Below, piece after piece: positions 16,701-25,612 of a stretch of 64,000 bases of DNA. The stretch comes from FEN-1219 sp039933105 (GTDB lineage Bacteria; Pseudomonadota; Gammaproteobacteria; Steroidobacterales; Rariloculaceae), in NCBI GenBank assembly GCA_039933105.1, contig JBDTOT010000018.1:29707-93706 (forward strand). The letters are read 5' to 3'. Made by a program: the position numbers and the translations under genes. Numbering within the stretch: the stretch's first letter is position 1; every line of letters begins with the position of its first letter. The notes under the pieces were generated by a model that searched no databases, was not told the DNA's origin, and was given only the letters and a program-made list of their open reading frames with translations.

Positions 16701-17747
16701 ATGCGCAAGCGCACGGAGCCGCGGACGATGGCAGAGCTCGGCGCCCTGGTTGGCGTGTCGGCGGCGACCGTCTCGCGCGCCATTGCCGGCAGCCCGCTCG
16801 TGAACGCCAGGACGCGCGCGAAAATCCTCTCGCTCGCACAGGAGCGCGGCTATGTCGTGAACGCGGCCGCGCGCAGCTTGCGCCTGAAGCGCACCGAGAC
16901 GATTTCGGTCGTCATCCCGCTCGGCCACGAGTCGAGCCAGCCGCTGACGGACCCGTTCTTCGTCGAGATCCTCGGCCGACTCGCAGAAGAGATCACGCTT
17001 CGCGGTTACGGCATGTTCCTGCAGAAGGTGCTGCCGCCGATGGCCGACTGGCTGCCGCGCTTGATCGGCGCCGGCCGTGCCGACGGGATCATCGTAATCG
17101 GCCAGAGCACCGAGCACGCGACGCTCACCGCAGCCGCGAAGACGTATCGGCCGCTCGTCGTGTGGGGAGCCGACGTGCCACGCCACGACTACTGCACCGT
17201 GGGCTCCGACAACCGCGCCGGTGCAGTCGTGGCCGTGAACCACCTCGTGGCCACGGGACGCTCGCGCATCCTGTTTCTCGGCGACCCGACGATTCCGGAA
17301 ATCGGCCAACGCTACGCGGGCTACCGCAGCGCGCTGAAGGCCGCGGGCTTCACGGCCCAGCACGAGGTGCCGGCGCATCTGACGGCCGAAGCGGCGTATC
17401 GCACTGTGCGCGCTCTTGCCGCCGGCAAAGCGCGGTTCGATGCGATCTTCGCGGCATCGGACGTCATAGCGATCAGCGCGATTCGCGCGCTGACCGACGC
17501 CGGTCGGTCCGTGCCACGCGACGTCGCCGTCGTCGGTTTCGACGGCATCGCGATGGCCGCGCACACGAACCCGCCGTTGACCACGGTGCGCCAGGATCTA
17601 GAGCGCGGCGCGAAGGCACTCGTCGATCTCGTGTTTCGCCGGATTGCGGGCGAGGACACGCCTTCGGTGGTCACGCCCACGGAGCTTCTCGTGCGCGAAT
17701 CGAGCACACCCGCTCGCGGTGCGACACGCAAACGTATGCGGCGCTGA
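16701..17747 (+). CDS. LacI-family transcriptional regulator
   Basis: A 348-residue LacI/GalR protein. The N-terminal HTH is MAELGALVGVSAATVSRAI, followed by a hinge helix (VNAAARSLRLKRT) and a periplasmic-binding-protein-like sensor with TDPFFVEILGRLAEE, FLGDPTIPEIGQRYAGYRSAL and VVGFDGIAMAAHTNPPLTTV. It begins 29 bases after the MFS gene, in the same direction. Palindromic sites of the matching type occur before sucrose phosphorylase, between the esterase and MFS genes, and far away at 59841-59856 upstream of an ABC sugar transporter. It is probably a repressor released by a sugar. Confidence 0.92.
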   Translation: MRKRTEPRTMAELGALVGVSAATVSRAIAGSPLVNARTRAKILSLAQERGYVVNAAARSLRLKRTETISVVIPLGHESSQPLTDPFFVEILGRLAEEITLRGYGMFLQKVLPPMADWLPRLIGAGRADGIIVIGQSTEHATLTAAAKTYRPLVVWGADVPRHDYCTVGSDNRAGAVVAVNHLVATGRSRILFLGDPTIPEIGQRYAGYRSALKAAGFTAQHEVPAHLTAEAAYRTVRALAAGKARFDAIFAASDVIAISAIRALTDAGRSVPRDVAVVGFDGIAMAAHTNPPLTTVRQDLERGAKALVDLVFRRIAGEDTPSVVTPTELLVRESSTPARGATRKRMRR

Positions 17748-17759
17748 GGGCCGCCGTCG

Positions 17760-18620
17760 TCAGTCGAAGCCGAGCTCGCGCGCGTCATATGCCGGCATCC
17801 CGCCGCGCCGCGCGGCCACGTACGCGCCGAGCCGGTTCGCGCGTTCAAGTAGCGTCTGCGGCGCGCGCGCTTCGAGCCAGCCGGCCACGAGCGCAGCCAG
17901 AAAAGCGTCGCCAGCGCCGACCGTGTCGATCGTGTTTATCGCGATGCCGGCCACGTCATACCAGTGGCTGTCGGCCAGTAAGCCGGCGCCGTCTGCGCCA
18001 CGCGTGATGCAGACGACGCGCACGCCGTAGCGCGCCGCCATCCGTTCGGCAAACTCGCGGCGCTCGACGGGGAAGCCGAGCGCCGCAGCCAGGGTTACGA
18101 GTTCCTCGTCGTTCAGCTTCACGATCGTCGCGAGCGGCAGGCTCGCGGCTACGGTGTCGATCGAGGTGAACGGCGGCCGCAGGTTCACGTCGTACACGCC
18201 GACTCGCGCGCCCGCAGCCATGCGCCGGATCGTGCGCGCCGAGCGCGCGTCGCGCTGCGCGAGCGTGCCGAACACAACGACGTCTGGCGCCAGAGGCGGC
18301 GCCTCGATCGCGTCGAAGGCCGCAGGCGTCACGAAGCGGTATGCGGGTTGGCCATGCGCGGCGAGCGTGACGTATGCAGCGCCGGTCGCCAGCTCGGCGT
18401 CCGTCTGCACGCACGCAACATCGATGCCGTGCGCAGCGAGCTCGACGCGCGCAGCGCCGCCTGGCTCGTCACGACCGACGCGCGTGACCAGCGTTGCGGC
18501 GCGGCCAAGCCGCGCGAGGTGATAAGCAACGTTGGCCGGCGCGCCGCCGAGGGTGCGGCCGTCGGGCAGCACGTCCCATAGCAGCTCGCCGACGCAGACG
18601 ATGGTCTTGTTCGAGGCCAT
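17760..18620 (-). CDS. PfkB-family sugar kinase, probably fructokinase
   Basis: A 286-residue PfkB/ribokinase-fold kinase. It has the N-terminal signature CVGELLWDVLPDGRTLGGAPANVAYHLARLG and the C-terminal DTVGAGDAFLAALVAG with the catalytic Asp and anion hole. LGGAPANVA and the GELLWD start match fructokinases. It would phosphorylate the fructose released by sucrose phosphorylase. The ATG at 18620 gives a normal N-terminus; a GTG at 18644 is possible. It converges with the LacI gene, 12 bases apart. Confidence 0.88.
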   Translation of the reverse strand: MASNKTIVCVGELLWDVLPDGRTLGGAPANVAYHLARLGRAATLVTRVGRDEPGGAARVELAAHGIDVACVQTDAELATGAAYVTLAAHGQPAYRFVTPAAFDAIEAPPLAPDVVVFGTLAQRDARSARTIRRMAAGARVGVYDVNLRPPFTSIDTVAASLPLATIVKLNDEELVTLAAALGFPVERREFAERMAARYGVRVVCITRGADGAGLLADSHWYDVAGIAINTIDTVGAGDAFLAALVAGWLEARAPQTLLERANRLGAYVAARRGGMPAYDARELGFD

Positions 18621-18668
18621 GATGAACCACGGGTGAGCGTTCACGCCAACCGGGGTCGAACCGGGGAC

Positions 18669-19523
18669 CTACTTCGCTGCCGATTTCTTCCAACGCGAGT
18701 AATCGGACTTCAGTAGGCTGTTTCGATCGTACGGCGACACGTGGTGGCGAACGCCATTTTCGTCCTCCAGGCATTCGTCCTCGATGATTCTCGCCCCGCG
18801 TTCGTTCACGCGGCCGAGCTGCGTGCGCAGCGTCCACGGTTTCGAGTAGACCTCGGGATCCTCGATCAGCGCCTCGTATTCGATCGTGTCCGAGCCGGTC
18901 ATTCGGTAGCGCTCGACGATGTGCACCCCCGTGCCGTGAAAATTTCCGGCGCGGTCGAACCAAACCTCGTCCGTCAGAGCCGCGACGTCCGCGACCAGCG
19001 TGTCGCCTTCCCACTGATAGCGGGTGTCGCCCATCCACCAATCCGCGGCATCGAAGTGCGGCCGCGTATTCGGGTGAAACACGCGGAAGGCGTGATTCTC
19101 CTGGTAGACGATTGCGAAGTTTCCGGGGCTCTGCAAAATCTGGAGCGGAGTCGCGAGGTAGGTCGCGCGCGGAACGCCTGCCTGATAGCACTTGAGCGAC
19201 GGATCTGCCGCGGCGCGATCGCGATTATTTTCGTCGCGGCGCGCACGCGCCTCGGGTTTGTACGGAATCTTGCCGTCAGGTGGATCGACGACGATGCTCT
19301 TCGAAGCGGCGATGCCTTTCCCGCCGGCGTGTCCCTCTACGTCGACGTAAGCCGTGCCCCGCGCGCGCCAAATCCCGCGAAAATCCGGCGTCTTACCGTC
19401 CGAGAGACGCGCGGGTGAAAACGTTCGCCCCGCGTCGGCCTGCGCCACCGCGGAAAGCTCGATGCCCAACATCGGAGCGACGAGCAGCCCGCAGAGGGCG
19501 AGTTCCTGCATGCGACTCATCAT
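18669..19523 (-). CDS. Secreted WEGDTLV-family protein (operon third gene)
   Basis: A 284-residue exported protein (signal to about residue 29). Landmarks: TPDFRGIWRARG, CYQAGVPRATYL, YQENHAFRVFHPNTRPH, YQWEGDTLVADVAAL, ERYRMTGSDTIEYEALIEDPEVYSKPWT. The ATG overlaps the stop of the upstream gene (ATGA), so the two are translationally coupled. It is the third gene of an operon that starts with a DUF6152-type gene. Function is unknown. The conserved Cys-x-x-G-V-P-R and the beta-rich core are shared with the other family members. Confidence 0.82.
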   Translation of the reverse strand: MMSRMQELALCGLLVAPMLGIELSAVAQADAGRTFSPARLSDGKTPDFRGIWRARGTAYVDVEGHAGGKGIAASKSIVVDPPDGKIPYKPEARARRDENNRDRAAADPSLKCYQAGVPRATYLATPLQILQSPGNFAIVYQENHAFRVFHPNTRPHFDAADWWMGDTRYQWEGDTLVADVAALTDEVWFDRAGNFHGTGVHIVERYRMTGSDTIEYEALIEDPEVYSKPWTLRTQLGRVNERGARIIEDECLEDENGVRHHVSPYDRNSLLKSDYSRWKKSAAK

Positions 19524-20350
19524 CTGGCTCTCCGCTTCTTGCCGCCGTCTTCTTCCGTGTAGTGCTCCAGGCTGCGTTCGCCCTCGAGACAGCTGTACTC
19601 GAGGATCTGCTGCTCGGGCGGCACACGCTTCAGCGTGAAGCGCATCTCCACCGGCTTGACGAACACGGTCGGGTCGGTGACCGTCGCCTCGTAACGGATC
19701 GTGTCGCGGTCAAGCAGCGTGAAGCGCTCGACCACGTGCTCGTTCTCGTCGACGAAGTTCCCTTGCATGTCGAGCCACGTTCGGCCGTTGAAGTTCGCGA
19801 CGTCGACGACGAGCGTGTCCCCTTCCCAGCGGCCGCGGGAGTCTCCATCCCAGGCCCAATAATTCCGCGGATGGGGGCTGTTGTCGGTGGGGATGATGCG
19901 CACGTCGTGCATCGCTTCGTGGAGCAGCGCAACGCTCTTCTCGTCCTGAATGATCTGCACAGGGTAGAGCCCGGCAGGCTGATCGAGCGCGCGCGGCACG
20001 CCAGGCAGGTGGCAGCGCGCTTCGGGGTCCTCGTATCCGCGCCGCTGGCGGTCGAGCCGCTCCGCCTCGGCCTCGGGCGTGTATTCGTAGCGCGGCGGCG
20101 CCGGCCCGCGCGCACCTCCCGCCGCGAAGTTCGTGCCCTCGAGCGAGCCGATGAACAGTCCCTGGAAACCGCCGCCGCTCTTGAGCCAAAGACCCTGCAG
20201 ATCCGGATGTCCGTCCGACAGCCGAAGAAGGCCCGTGGCCGGCGGGGATGCGGCCGACGCCGCTTGGGCCAAAACCGTACGCGCAGGACTCACGCTGAGG
20301 GCAACGCAAACGCCGATGGCAGAGAGCAGACTTCGCGATCGAGCCAGCAT
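19520..20350 (-). CDS. Secreted WEGDTLVV-family protein (operon second gene)
   Basis: A 276-residue exported protein starting MLARSRSLLSAIGV, signal cleaved near VLA|QA. Landmarks: HPDLQGLWLKSGGG, CHLPGVPRALDQP, a VQIIQDEKSVALLHEAM pair, TDNSPHPRNYWAW, GRWEGDTLVVDVANF, RTWLDMQGNF, ERFTLLDRDTIRYEATVTDP. It starts ten bases after the DUF6152-type gene stop and overlaps the next gene by four bases. It is very similar in layout to the 10544 and 18669 proteins. No enzymatic motif is recognised. Confidence 0.82.
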   Translation of the reverse strand: MLARSRSLLSAIGVCVALSVSPARTVLAQAASAASPPATGLLRLSDGHPDLQGLWLKSGGGFQGLFIGSLEGTNFAAGGARGPAPPRYEYTPEAEAERLDRQRRGYEDPEARCHLPGVPRALDQPAGLYPVQIIQDEKSVALLHEAMHDVRIIPTDNSPHPRNYWAWDGDSRGRWEGDTLVVDVANFNGRTWLDMQGNFVDENEHVVERFTLLDRDTIRYEATVTDPTVFVKPVEMRFTLKRVPPEQQILEYSCLEGERSLEHYTEEDGGKKRRAR

Positions 20351-20360
20351 CGCCGTCACG

Positions 20361-20786
20361 TCACTGCGCCGCGGGCGGCGCGCTAGGCGCTTCCGACGTA
20401 GAGCCCGCCGCGGAGCCCGCGAACACCTTCCGGCCGTCCGCGAGCGTGATGCGTGCGGCATTGGCGGTGTGCGACCCGTCCTTCGCGCGATAGGCTTCGA
20501 TGGTGATCTGATCTCCGGGCTTCAGCGAATTCTTGGTCCAGCCGAGGCGCATGAGACCGTTCGGATTTGACGTCTCGACCTTCCATTCCGTCGGTTTTCC
20601 GCCGGACTCGGGCACTTCCATCGTGATCCAACCGTGGGGATTGATCATCTCCCATCGCACGACGGTGCCGGCAAGAGTTATTGGCTTCTCCGCGTCGAAC
20701 TCCGCCGCGAACGAGTGATGCGCCGAGGCGGTCCCCGCGCTGAGCGCTAGCACGGCAACTAAAAAGACACGGAAACGAAGCTTCAC
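20361..20786 (-). CDS. DUF6152-type secreted small protein (copy 2 of 5)
   Basis: A 141-residue exported protein. The start is GTG at 20786 with GAGG eight bases upstream, which puts the signal peptide at the very N-terminus. Predicted cleavage after GTASA leaves HHSFAAEFDAEKPITL, with NPH His at mature position 29 as in copy 1. The middle has LMRLGWTKNSLKPGDQITIEAYRAKDG. It is the first gene of a three-gene operon with two WEGDTLVV-family genes. A conserved direct-repeat element lies about 115 bases upstream. Confidence 0.88.
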   Translation of the reverse strand: MKLRFRVFLVAVLALSAGTASAHHSFAAEFDAEKPITLAGTVVRWEMINPHGWITMEVPESGGKPTEWKVETSNPNGLMRLGWTKNSLKPGDQITIEAYRAKDGSHTANAARITLADGRKVFAGSAAGSTSEAPSAPPAAQ

Positions 20787-20900
20787 AGATGGCACCTCGG
20801 AAATGCGCAGCGCAGACACGGATGGTGGGGCTTTGGGCACGGCTTCACAACGCGGATCGCGGCGCTGTCACGCCAACGCTACCTCGGAGCTCGCCCCGCC

Positions 20901-20932
20901 CTGAAATCGCTTCTCCTAATACTTGGAATCGC
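20901..20932 (-). promoter_or_regulatory. Upstream direct-repeat element shared with 38910-38940
   Basis: On the plus strand, GAAATCGC and GGAATCGC start 22 bases apart with a TCTC..AAT stretch between. The same arrangement and spacing occur upstream of the operon at 38849. It lies about 115 bases before the DUF6152-type gene, so it is a candidate activator or promoter element. Confidence 0.45.
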
Positions 20933-21082
20933 GCTTGCCTATGACGTCAACGGCCGTTGGAGCCGCTGGACTCCTGTCCGGGTCGCGACTCTCCCGCCGT
21001 ACCTCGGTCAGCCGACCGGCGGTACACTCGGCGGTGTTTGCGTCACCATGTCGGGAGGGGCGGATATGACGAGGACGATCGA

Positions 21083-21559
21083 ATGAAATTGAACTTGCAC
21101 GTCAACGGGCAGCGCCGGAGCGTGGACGTCGATCCACGTACGCCCCTGGTCTGGGTGTTGCGCGATGAGCTCGATCTCAAGGGAACCAAGTTCGGCTGCG
21201 GCATGAGCCTCTGCGGTGCCTGCACGGTGCACGTGGACGGCGCGCCGGTCCGCGCCTGCGTGACGCAGGTGTCCACCGTCGCCGACAAGGCCATCACGAC
21301 GATCGAGGGCGTTGGAGCGACGCCGGTCGGCAGCAAGGTTCAGGCGGCGTGGCTGGCGGTCGACGTCGTGCAGTGCGGCTACTGCCAGGCCGGGCAGATC
21401 ATGTCCGCGACCGCGCTGCTGGCGCGCAACGCGAAGCCATCGGACGCCGACATCGATGCGGCGATGACCGGCAACCTCTGCCGTTGCGGCACGTACACGC
21501 GCATCCGCGCCGCCATCAAGCAGGTGGCCGACCTCTCCACAGACAAGAGCGAGGGCTGA
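21083..21559 (+). CDS. Molybdenum hydroxylase small subunit, 2x[2Fe-2S] (IorA type)
   Basis: A 158-residue iron-sulfur subunit. The plant-type ferredoxin cluster has Cys39, Cys44, Cys47 and Cys59 (FGCGMSLCGACTVHVDG..RAC). The C-terminal helical domain binds the second cluster through VQCGYCQAG and GNLCRCGTY. The ATG at 21083 has GAGG upstream. It is followed after four bases by the molybdopterin subunit. There is no FAD subunit nearby, which fits isoquinoline 1-oxidoreductase-type enzymes that pass electrons to cytochrome or another acceptor. Confidence 0.93.
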   Translation: MKLNLHVNGQRRSVDVDPRTPLVWVLRDELDLKGTKFGCGMSLCGACTVHVDGAPVRACVTQVSTVADKAITTIEGVGATPVGSKVQAAWLAVDVVQCGYCQAGQIMSATALLARNAKPSDADIDAAMTGNLCRCGTYTRIRAAIKQVADLSTDKSEG

Positions 21560-21563
21560 CGCC

Positions 21564-23813
21564 ATGGCGATGCACGTCCTTCCAGAAACGGCGCCGGGCA
21601 CCGGCGTTTCCCGCCGCGCGTTCCTCAAAGTGAGCGCGCTCGTCGGCGGCGGTCTGCTGCTCGACTTCCACCTGCCGAACGTTCGTGCGGCCGTCGCGGG
21701 CGGCGCGGGCGAGGCATTGAATGCCTTCATCACCGTGATGCCGGATGGCGCCATCGGCATCCGGGCGAAGAACCCGGAGATCGGCCAGGGCGTGAAGACG
21801 ATGCTGCCGATGCTGATCGCGGACGAGTTCGACGTGGACTGGAAGAACGTGCGCATCGAGCAGGCGCTCGCCGACGGCGTGAAGTACGGCCCACAGTTCG
21901 CGGGCGGCAGCACTGCGACACCGATCAACTGGGACCCGCTGCGCCGGGTCGGCGCCGCGGCGCGGCAGATGATGCTGCAGGCGGCGGCCGCGTCCATGAG
22001 CGTGCCCGTGAGCGAGCTCAAGACCCAGTCGGGTTCCGTGCTGCACGTGCCGACCGGCCGCAAGCTCACGTACGGCGAGCTCGCCGCGGCGGCGGCGAAG
22101 CTGCCCGCACCGGATCTGAAGACGGTGAAGCTCAAGGATCCGAAGGACTTCACGATCATCGGCAAGCCGATGCCGGGCGTGGACAGCCCGCTCGTCGTCA
22201 CCGGCAAGCCGCTGTTCGGCATCGACGTCACGGTGCCGGGCATGAAATACGCAATTTACGCGAAGTGCCCGGTGTTCGGCGGCAAGTTGGTCAAGGCGAA
22301 CGTCGACGCGCTGAAGTCGCTGCCGGGCGTGCGCCACGCGTTCGTGCTACGCGGCAACGCGAGCGCGGCGGGCTCCACGGGGCCGCTCGACCGCCTCGTC
22401 GACGGTGTGGCGATCGTCGCCGACAGCTGGTGGCTCGCCGAGCAGGCGCGCGAGAAGCTCGAGGTGGAGTGGGACGAGGGCAGCGCCGCGCACGACAGCG
22501 ACGCTCGCTTCGCCGACGAAGCCGCGAAGCTCAAGGGTCAGACGCCCGCCGCGTACATCGTTAAGAACGGCAACGTCGACGCCGCCCTCGCGCGTGCGGC
22601 GCGCGTGGTCGAGGCCGACTACGCGTATCCGTTCCTCGCGCACGCCACGCTCGAGCCGCAGAACTGCACGGCGTCGTATGCGGACGGCAAGCTCACGCTC
22701 TGGGCGCCCACGCAAAATCCCGAGAGCAACCGCAAATTGGTGGCGGCCACGCTCGGCATCGCGCCGCAGGACATCACGGTGCACATGACACGCTGCGGCG
22801 GCGGTTTCGGCCGGCGCGGCGCAAGCGATTACGCAGTGGAAGCGGCCGCCATCTCGAAGCAGGTCGGCGTGCCTGTGAAGCTGCTGTGGAATCGCGCCGA
22901 CGACATACGCCACGACTTCTATCGCCCGGCCGGCTTCCATCACTTCAAGGCCGCGCTCGACGAGCACGGCAAGCTCACCGCGTTCCGCGACCACTTCGTC
23001 ACGCTCGGCAGCGTCGAGCAGCCCGGCTCGTCGGCGTTCGCGGGGCCGGACGAGTTCCCGGCGCGCTTCGTCCCCGACATGGAGTTCGCCGCGTCGTTCA
23101 TCGCGTCCGGCGTGCCTACGGGCCCGCTGCGCGCCCCCGAGAGCAACGGGCTCGCGTTCGCGTTCCAGAGCTTCATCGACGAGCTCGCGCATGCCGCGGG
23201 CCGCGACCCCCTGCAGTTCCGTCTCGATCTGCTCGGCGAGCCGCGCATTCTCGATTCGACGGACGATCGTTACGGCCATCAACCGGACTTCGATACCAGC
23301 CGCATGCGCGGCGTGCTCGAACTCGTGCGGGAGAAGTCAGGCTGGAATTCGCGGCAGAAGTTGCCGGCCGGAACCGGCATGGGCACGGCGTTCTACTACA
23401 GCCACATGGGCTACTTCGCCGAGGTAGTTCAGGCGACGGTGAGCGGCAACGGTGCACTCAAGGTCGACAAGGTGTGGGTTGCCGCGGACGTCGGCAGCCA
23501 GATCATCAATCCGCTGGGCGCCGAGAACCAGGTGCAGGGTGCGGTGCTCGACGGCATCGGCCAGTCGCTGCTACGCCTCAACATCGACAACGGCCGCGCA
23601 GTGCAGTCGAACTTCCACGACTACACACTGCTGCGCATCAACCAGGCGCCACCCGTCGAGGTGCACTTCCGCACAACGCCGAATCCGCCGACGGGGCTCG
23701 GCGAGCCCGCGTTGCCGCCGGTGATTCCGGCGTTGTGCAACGCGATATATGCCGCGTGCGGCAAGCGTGTGCGGCGCCTGCCGATCGAGCCCGCGACGCT
23801 TGCCAGGGCGTAG
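21564..23813 (+). CDS. Molybdopterin-binding large subunit, isoquinoline 1-oxidoreductase/aldehyde oxidase type (IorB-like)
   Basis: A 749-residue molybdenum hydroxylase subunit. The N-terminus VSRRAFLKVSALVGGG is a Tat signal, giving periplasmic location. Molybdopterin-contact motifs include GGGFGRRG and the late GLGEPALPPVIPALCNAI with the conserved active-site Glu. It works with the 2Fe-2S subunit encoded just upstream to hydroxylate N-heteroaromatics or oxidise aldehydes with water as oxygen donor. The single-chain IorB type (not the split xanthine dehydrogenase type) is supported by size, Tat signal and missing FAD subunit. The substrate is not set by sequence. Confidence 0.93.
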   Translation: MAMHVLPETAPGTGVSRRAFLKVSALVGGGLLLDFHLPNVRAAVAGGAGEALNAFITVMPDGAIGIRAKNPEIGQGVKTMLPMLIADEFDVDWKNVRIEQALADGVKYGPQFAGGSTATPINWDPLRRVGAAARQMMLQAAAASMSVPVSELKTQSGSVLHVPTGRKLTYGELAAAAAKLPAPDLKTVKLKDPKDFTIIGKPMPGVDSPLVVTGKPLFGIDVTVPGMKYAIYAKCPVFGGKLVKANVDALKSLPGVRHAFVLRGNASAAGSTGPLDRLVDGVAIVADSWWLAEQAREKLEVEWDEGSAAHDSDARFADEAAKLKGQTPAAYIVKNGNVDAALARAARVVEADYAYPFLAHATLEPQNCTASYADGKLTLWAPTQNPESNRKLVAATLGIAPQDITVHMTRCGGGFGRRGASDYAVEAAAISKQVGVPVKLLWNRADDIRHDFYRPAGFHHFKAALDEHGKLTAFRDHFVTLGSVEQPGSSAFAGPDEFPARFVPDMEFAASFIASGVPTGPLRAPESNGLAFAFQSFIDELAHAAGRDPLQFRLDLLGEPRILDSTDDRYGHQPDFDTSRMRGVLELVREKSGWNSRQKLPAGTGMGTAFYYSHMGYFAEVVQATVSGNGALKVDKVWVAADVGSQIINPLGAENQVQGAVLDGIGQSLLRLNIDNGRAVQSNFHDYTLLRINQAPPVEVHFRTTPNPPTGLGEPALPPVIPALCNAIYAACGKRVRRLPIEPATLARA

Positions 23814-23872
23814 GAACGCGCCAGCCTCCGGCTGTGATCAACCGCTCATGTGTCCCGGCCGCAAGCGTGTGC

Positions 23873-24763
23873 TCAGGGTGCGAGCCCGAGCAGCCGCGCC
23901 GGGTTCTTACGCGCCATGACGTCGATATCGGCCGCGGAAACGCCGTGCGACGTGAGGCCCTTGTAGATCGCGAGCAGACCGTCGGTGTGCAGCGGATTCG
24001 GCGGCTGGCCGAGATCACTCGAGATCACAAACGAGGCGGCTCCGATCGCTTTGATCGCCTCCGCTTCCTTCGTCAACTGCTCGTCCGTGAGCGGCGACCA
24101 CACGAGCTCGAGCAACGCGCCCTGCTTCGCCGCCTCGCGCAGCTGCTCGAAATTCATCGACCCGCCGGGGCTCGCCATCGCGTGCGTCACGACGACATTC
24201 TTCACTCCGCGCCGTTTCGCTTCGGGAATGATCAGCAGCGATTCCTGCGGCGACGAGTGGCCCATCTCGAGCACGAGGTCGTGCTTCGCCGCGATATCGA
24301 TGACGGCGAGCACCTCGGGCAGGATCTTGCCGTCGCGCACGACGGGCGCGAACGGACGCTTGTCGCCGTTGAGCTTGACCTGCGCCTCCGAGTCGAAGGT
24401 GGGCAGCCACACGACCTTGCCGTAGCCGCCTTCGACCTTCGTCATCCACTCGACTGCCGCCGGGTTCACGCCGCCGACCGTGAGATCGAGGGAGATGCCG
24501 CCGAACACCTCGATGCCGGGGACGACTTTGCGAACCAGAAACGCCACCGACGCGGTGGGCTCGTAGTGATTCTTGATGACGATCGCCCGCATCTTGGCGG
24601 CCTTCGCTGCGCGCGCGAGCTCGATCGCATCGAGCTTGCGCGGCGTGCCGTCGGGCGCCGCGTGCGCATGCATGTCGATGGCCCCCTCGAGCGTTTGCGC
24701 GTGGCCACTCGCGAACGAACCCAGAGCACAGAACCCGATCACCGCGAACACGAATGAGCGCAT
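23873..24763 (-). CDS. Exported amidohydrolase-like protein (DUF6282 type)
   Basis: A 296-residue protein with a Sec signal (cleavage after GHA). The mature part begins with a metal-binding IDMHAHAAPDGTPRKLDAIELARAA, followed by MRAIVIKNHYEPTAS, LEMGHSSPQES and VTHAMASPGG, and ends FVISSDLGQPPNPLH, the pattern of a TIM-barrel metal-dependent hydrolase. HAHAAPD with the KNHY motif matches DUF6282-type proteins. The substrate is unknown. A GGGGGA precedes the ATG. It is nearly back to back with the EthD gene, so the two share a very short promoter region. Confidence 0.82.
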   Translation of the reverse strand: MRSFVFAVIGFCALGSFASGHAQTLEGAIDMHAHAAPDGTPRKLDAIELARAAKAAKMRAIVIKNHYEPTASVAFLVRKVVPGIEVFGGISLDLTVGGVNPAAVEWMTKVEGGYGKVVWLPTFDSEAQVKLNGDKRPFAPVVRDGKILPEVLAVIDIAAKHDLVLEMGHSSPQESLLIIPEAKRRGVKNVVVTHAMASPGGSMNFEQLREAAKQGALLELVWSPLTDEQLTKEAEAIKAIGAASFVISSDLGQPPNPLHTDGLLAIYKGLTSHGVSAADIDVMARKNPARLLGLAP

Positions 24764-24765
24764 GC

Positions 24766-25581
24766 ATGTCCCCCAACACTAAGCGTCGATCCGAGTATAG
24801 CCCTTCCACTACAGTTTCCCGGCGCCGTGTCATCGGCGGCGCCGGAGCTTTCGCTGCGATTGCAGCGCTGCCCTACGTGGTTGCGGATGCCGCGCAAGAA
24901 GTCAGCGTCGGCATGCGCGCTTACACCGCGATCTTCCCTGGCGGCGATGGAATCGAGTTCGATCACGAGTATTACCGCGACCAGCACCTTGCGGCCATGC
25001 AGCGCCTGTACGGCGCCGCGCTAGCACGAGTGGAAATGCGCAAACCCGTCGTCGCCGCAGGCGATCCGACTTCACGCTACGCAGCCATCGTTAATTTTTG
25101 GATTCCCGATCCCGAGTTGTTCGCCAAAGCGAGTGCCGCACATGGCCAGACCCTGGTGCAGGACAAGGCCCGATTCACCAACAGCGAGCAGAAGGTGCAG
25201 AGCGAAGAGGTCTTCGGCGAAGTCGGCAAGCCGGCCAGCGCGATTCGCGCCGGCGACCGCTGCCTGACCGTGCTGTATCCGCTCGACCCCGCCGCGCGGT
25301 TCGACTACGAGTACTACCGGGATCATCACATGGCTTCGCTGATCGAGCTCTTCGGTGCCGAAGCGATCAGCCGCATGGAGATACGCAAGGCGCTGACATC
25401 TGCGGATGGCAGAAATCCCCCGCTATACGCCTGCACCGCCAACATCTATGTCGGCGATTCTCAGCTTTTCGCCGCCGCCGCGAGCCGGAATCATCAGCGC
25501 ATCGTCGATGACATTCCCCGTTTCAGCTCGGTCGGCCCGATCTCCGTCATGACCGAGGTGCTCGGCGCGTTCGACGCCTGA
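24766..25581 (+). CDS. Tat-exported tandem EthD-domain protein
   Basis: About 271 residues. TVSRRRVIGGAGAFAAIAALP is a Tat signal. Two EthD/dimeric alpha-beta-barrel repeats follow: FDHEYYRDQHLAAMQRLYGAA (first) and FDYEYYRDHHMASLIELFGAE (second), each ending in a sampling strand and a PRFSSV or ARFTNS turn. EthD proteins are linked to ether and aromatic degradation and normally act as cytosolic homodimers; here the pseudo-dimer is in one chain and exported. The start could also be the ATG at 24754, which would overlap the divergent gene. The role is unknown. Confidence 0.8.
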   Translation: MSPNTKRRSEYSPSTTVSRRRVIGGAGAFAAIAALPYVVADAAQEVSVGMRAYTAIFPGGDGIEFDHEYYRDQHLAAMQRLYGAALARVEMRKPVVAAGDPTSRYAAIVNFWIPDPELFAKASAAHGQTLVQDKARFTNSEQKVQSEEVFGEVGKPASAIRAGDRCLTVLYPLDPAARFDYEYYRDHHMASLIELFGAEAISRMEIRKALTSADGRNPPLYACTANIYVGDSQLFAAAASRNHQRIVDDIPRFSSVGPISVMTEVLGAFDA

Positions 25582-25590
25582 GCGAGAGGG

Positions 25591-25612
25591 CCTTCCCGTC
25601 AGCGCGGGAAGG
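25591..25612. terminator. Bidirectional terminator hairpin
   Basis: CCTTCCCG-TCAGCG-CGGGAAGG, an 8-bp stem between the converging EthD and CMD genes. It covers the last codons of the CMD gene. Confidence 0.65.

Noticed and set aside
22886..24757. A 623-codon open frame on the plus strand over the molybdoenzyme and amidohydrolase
   Set aside because: It is an off-frame shadow of two well-supported genes and has a composition rich in Arg with no motifs.
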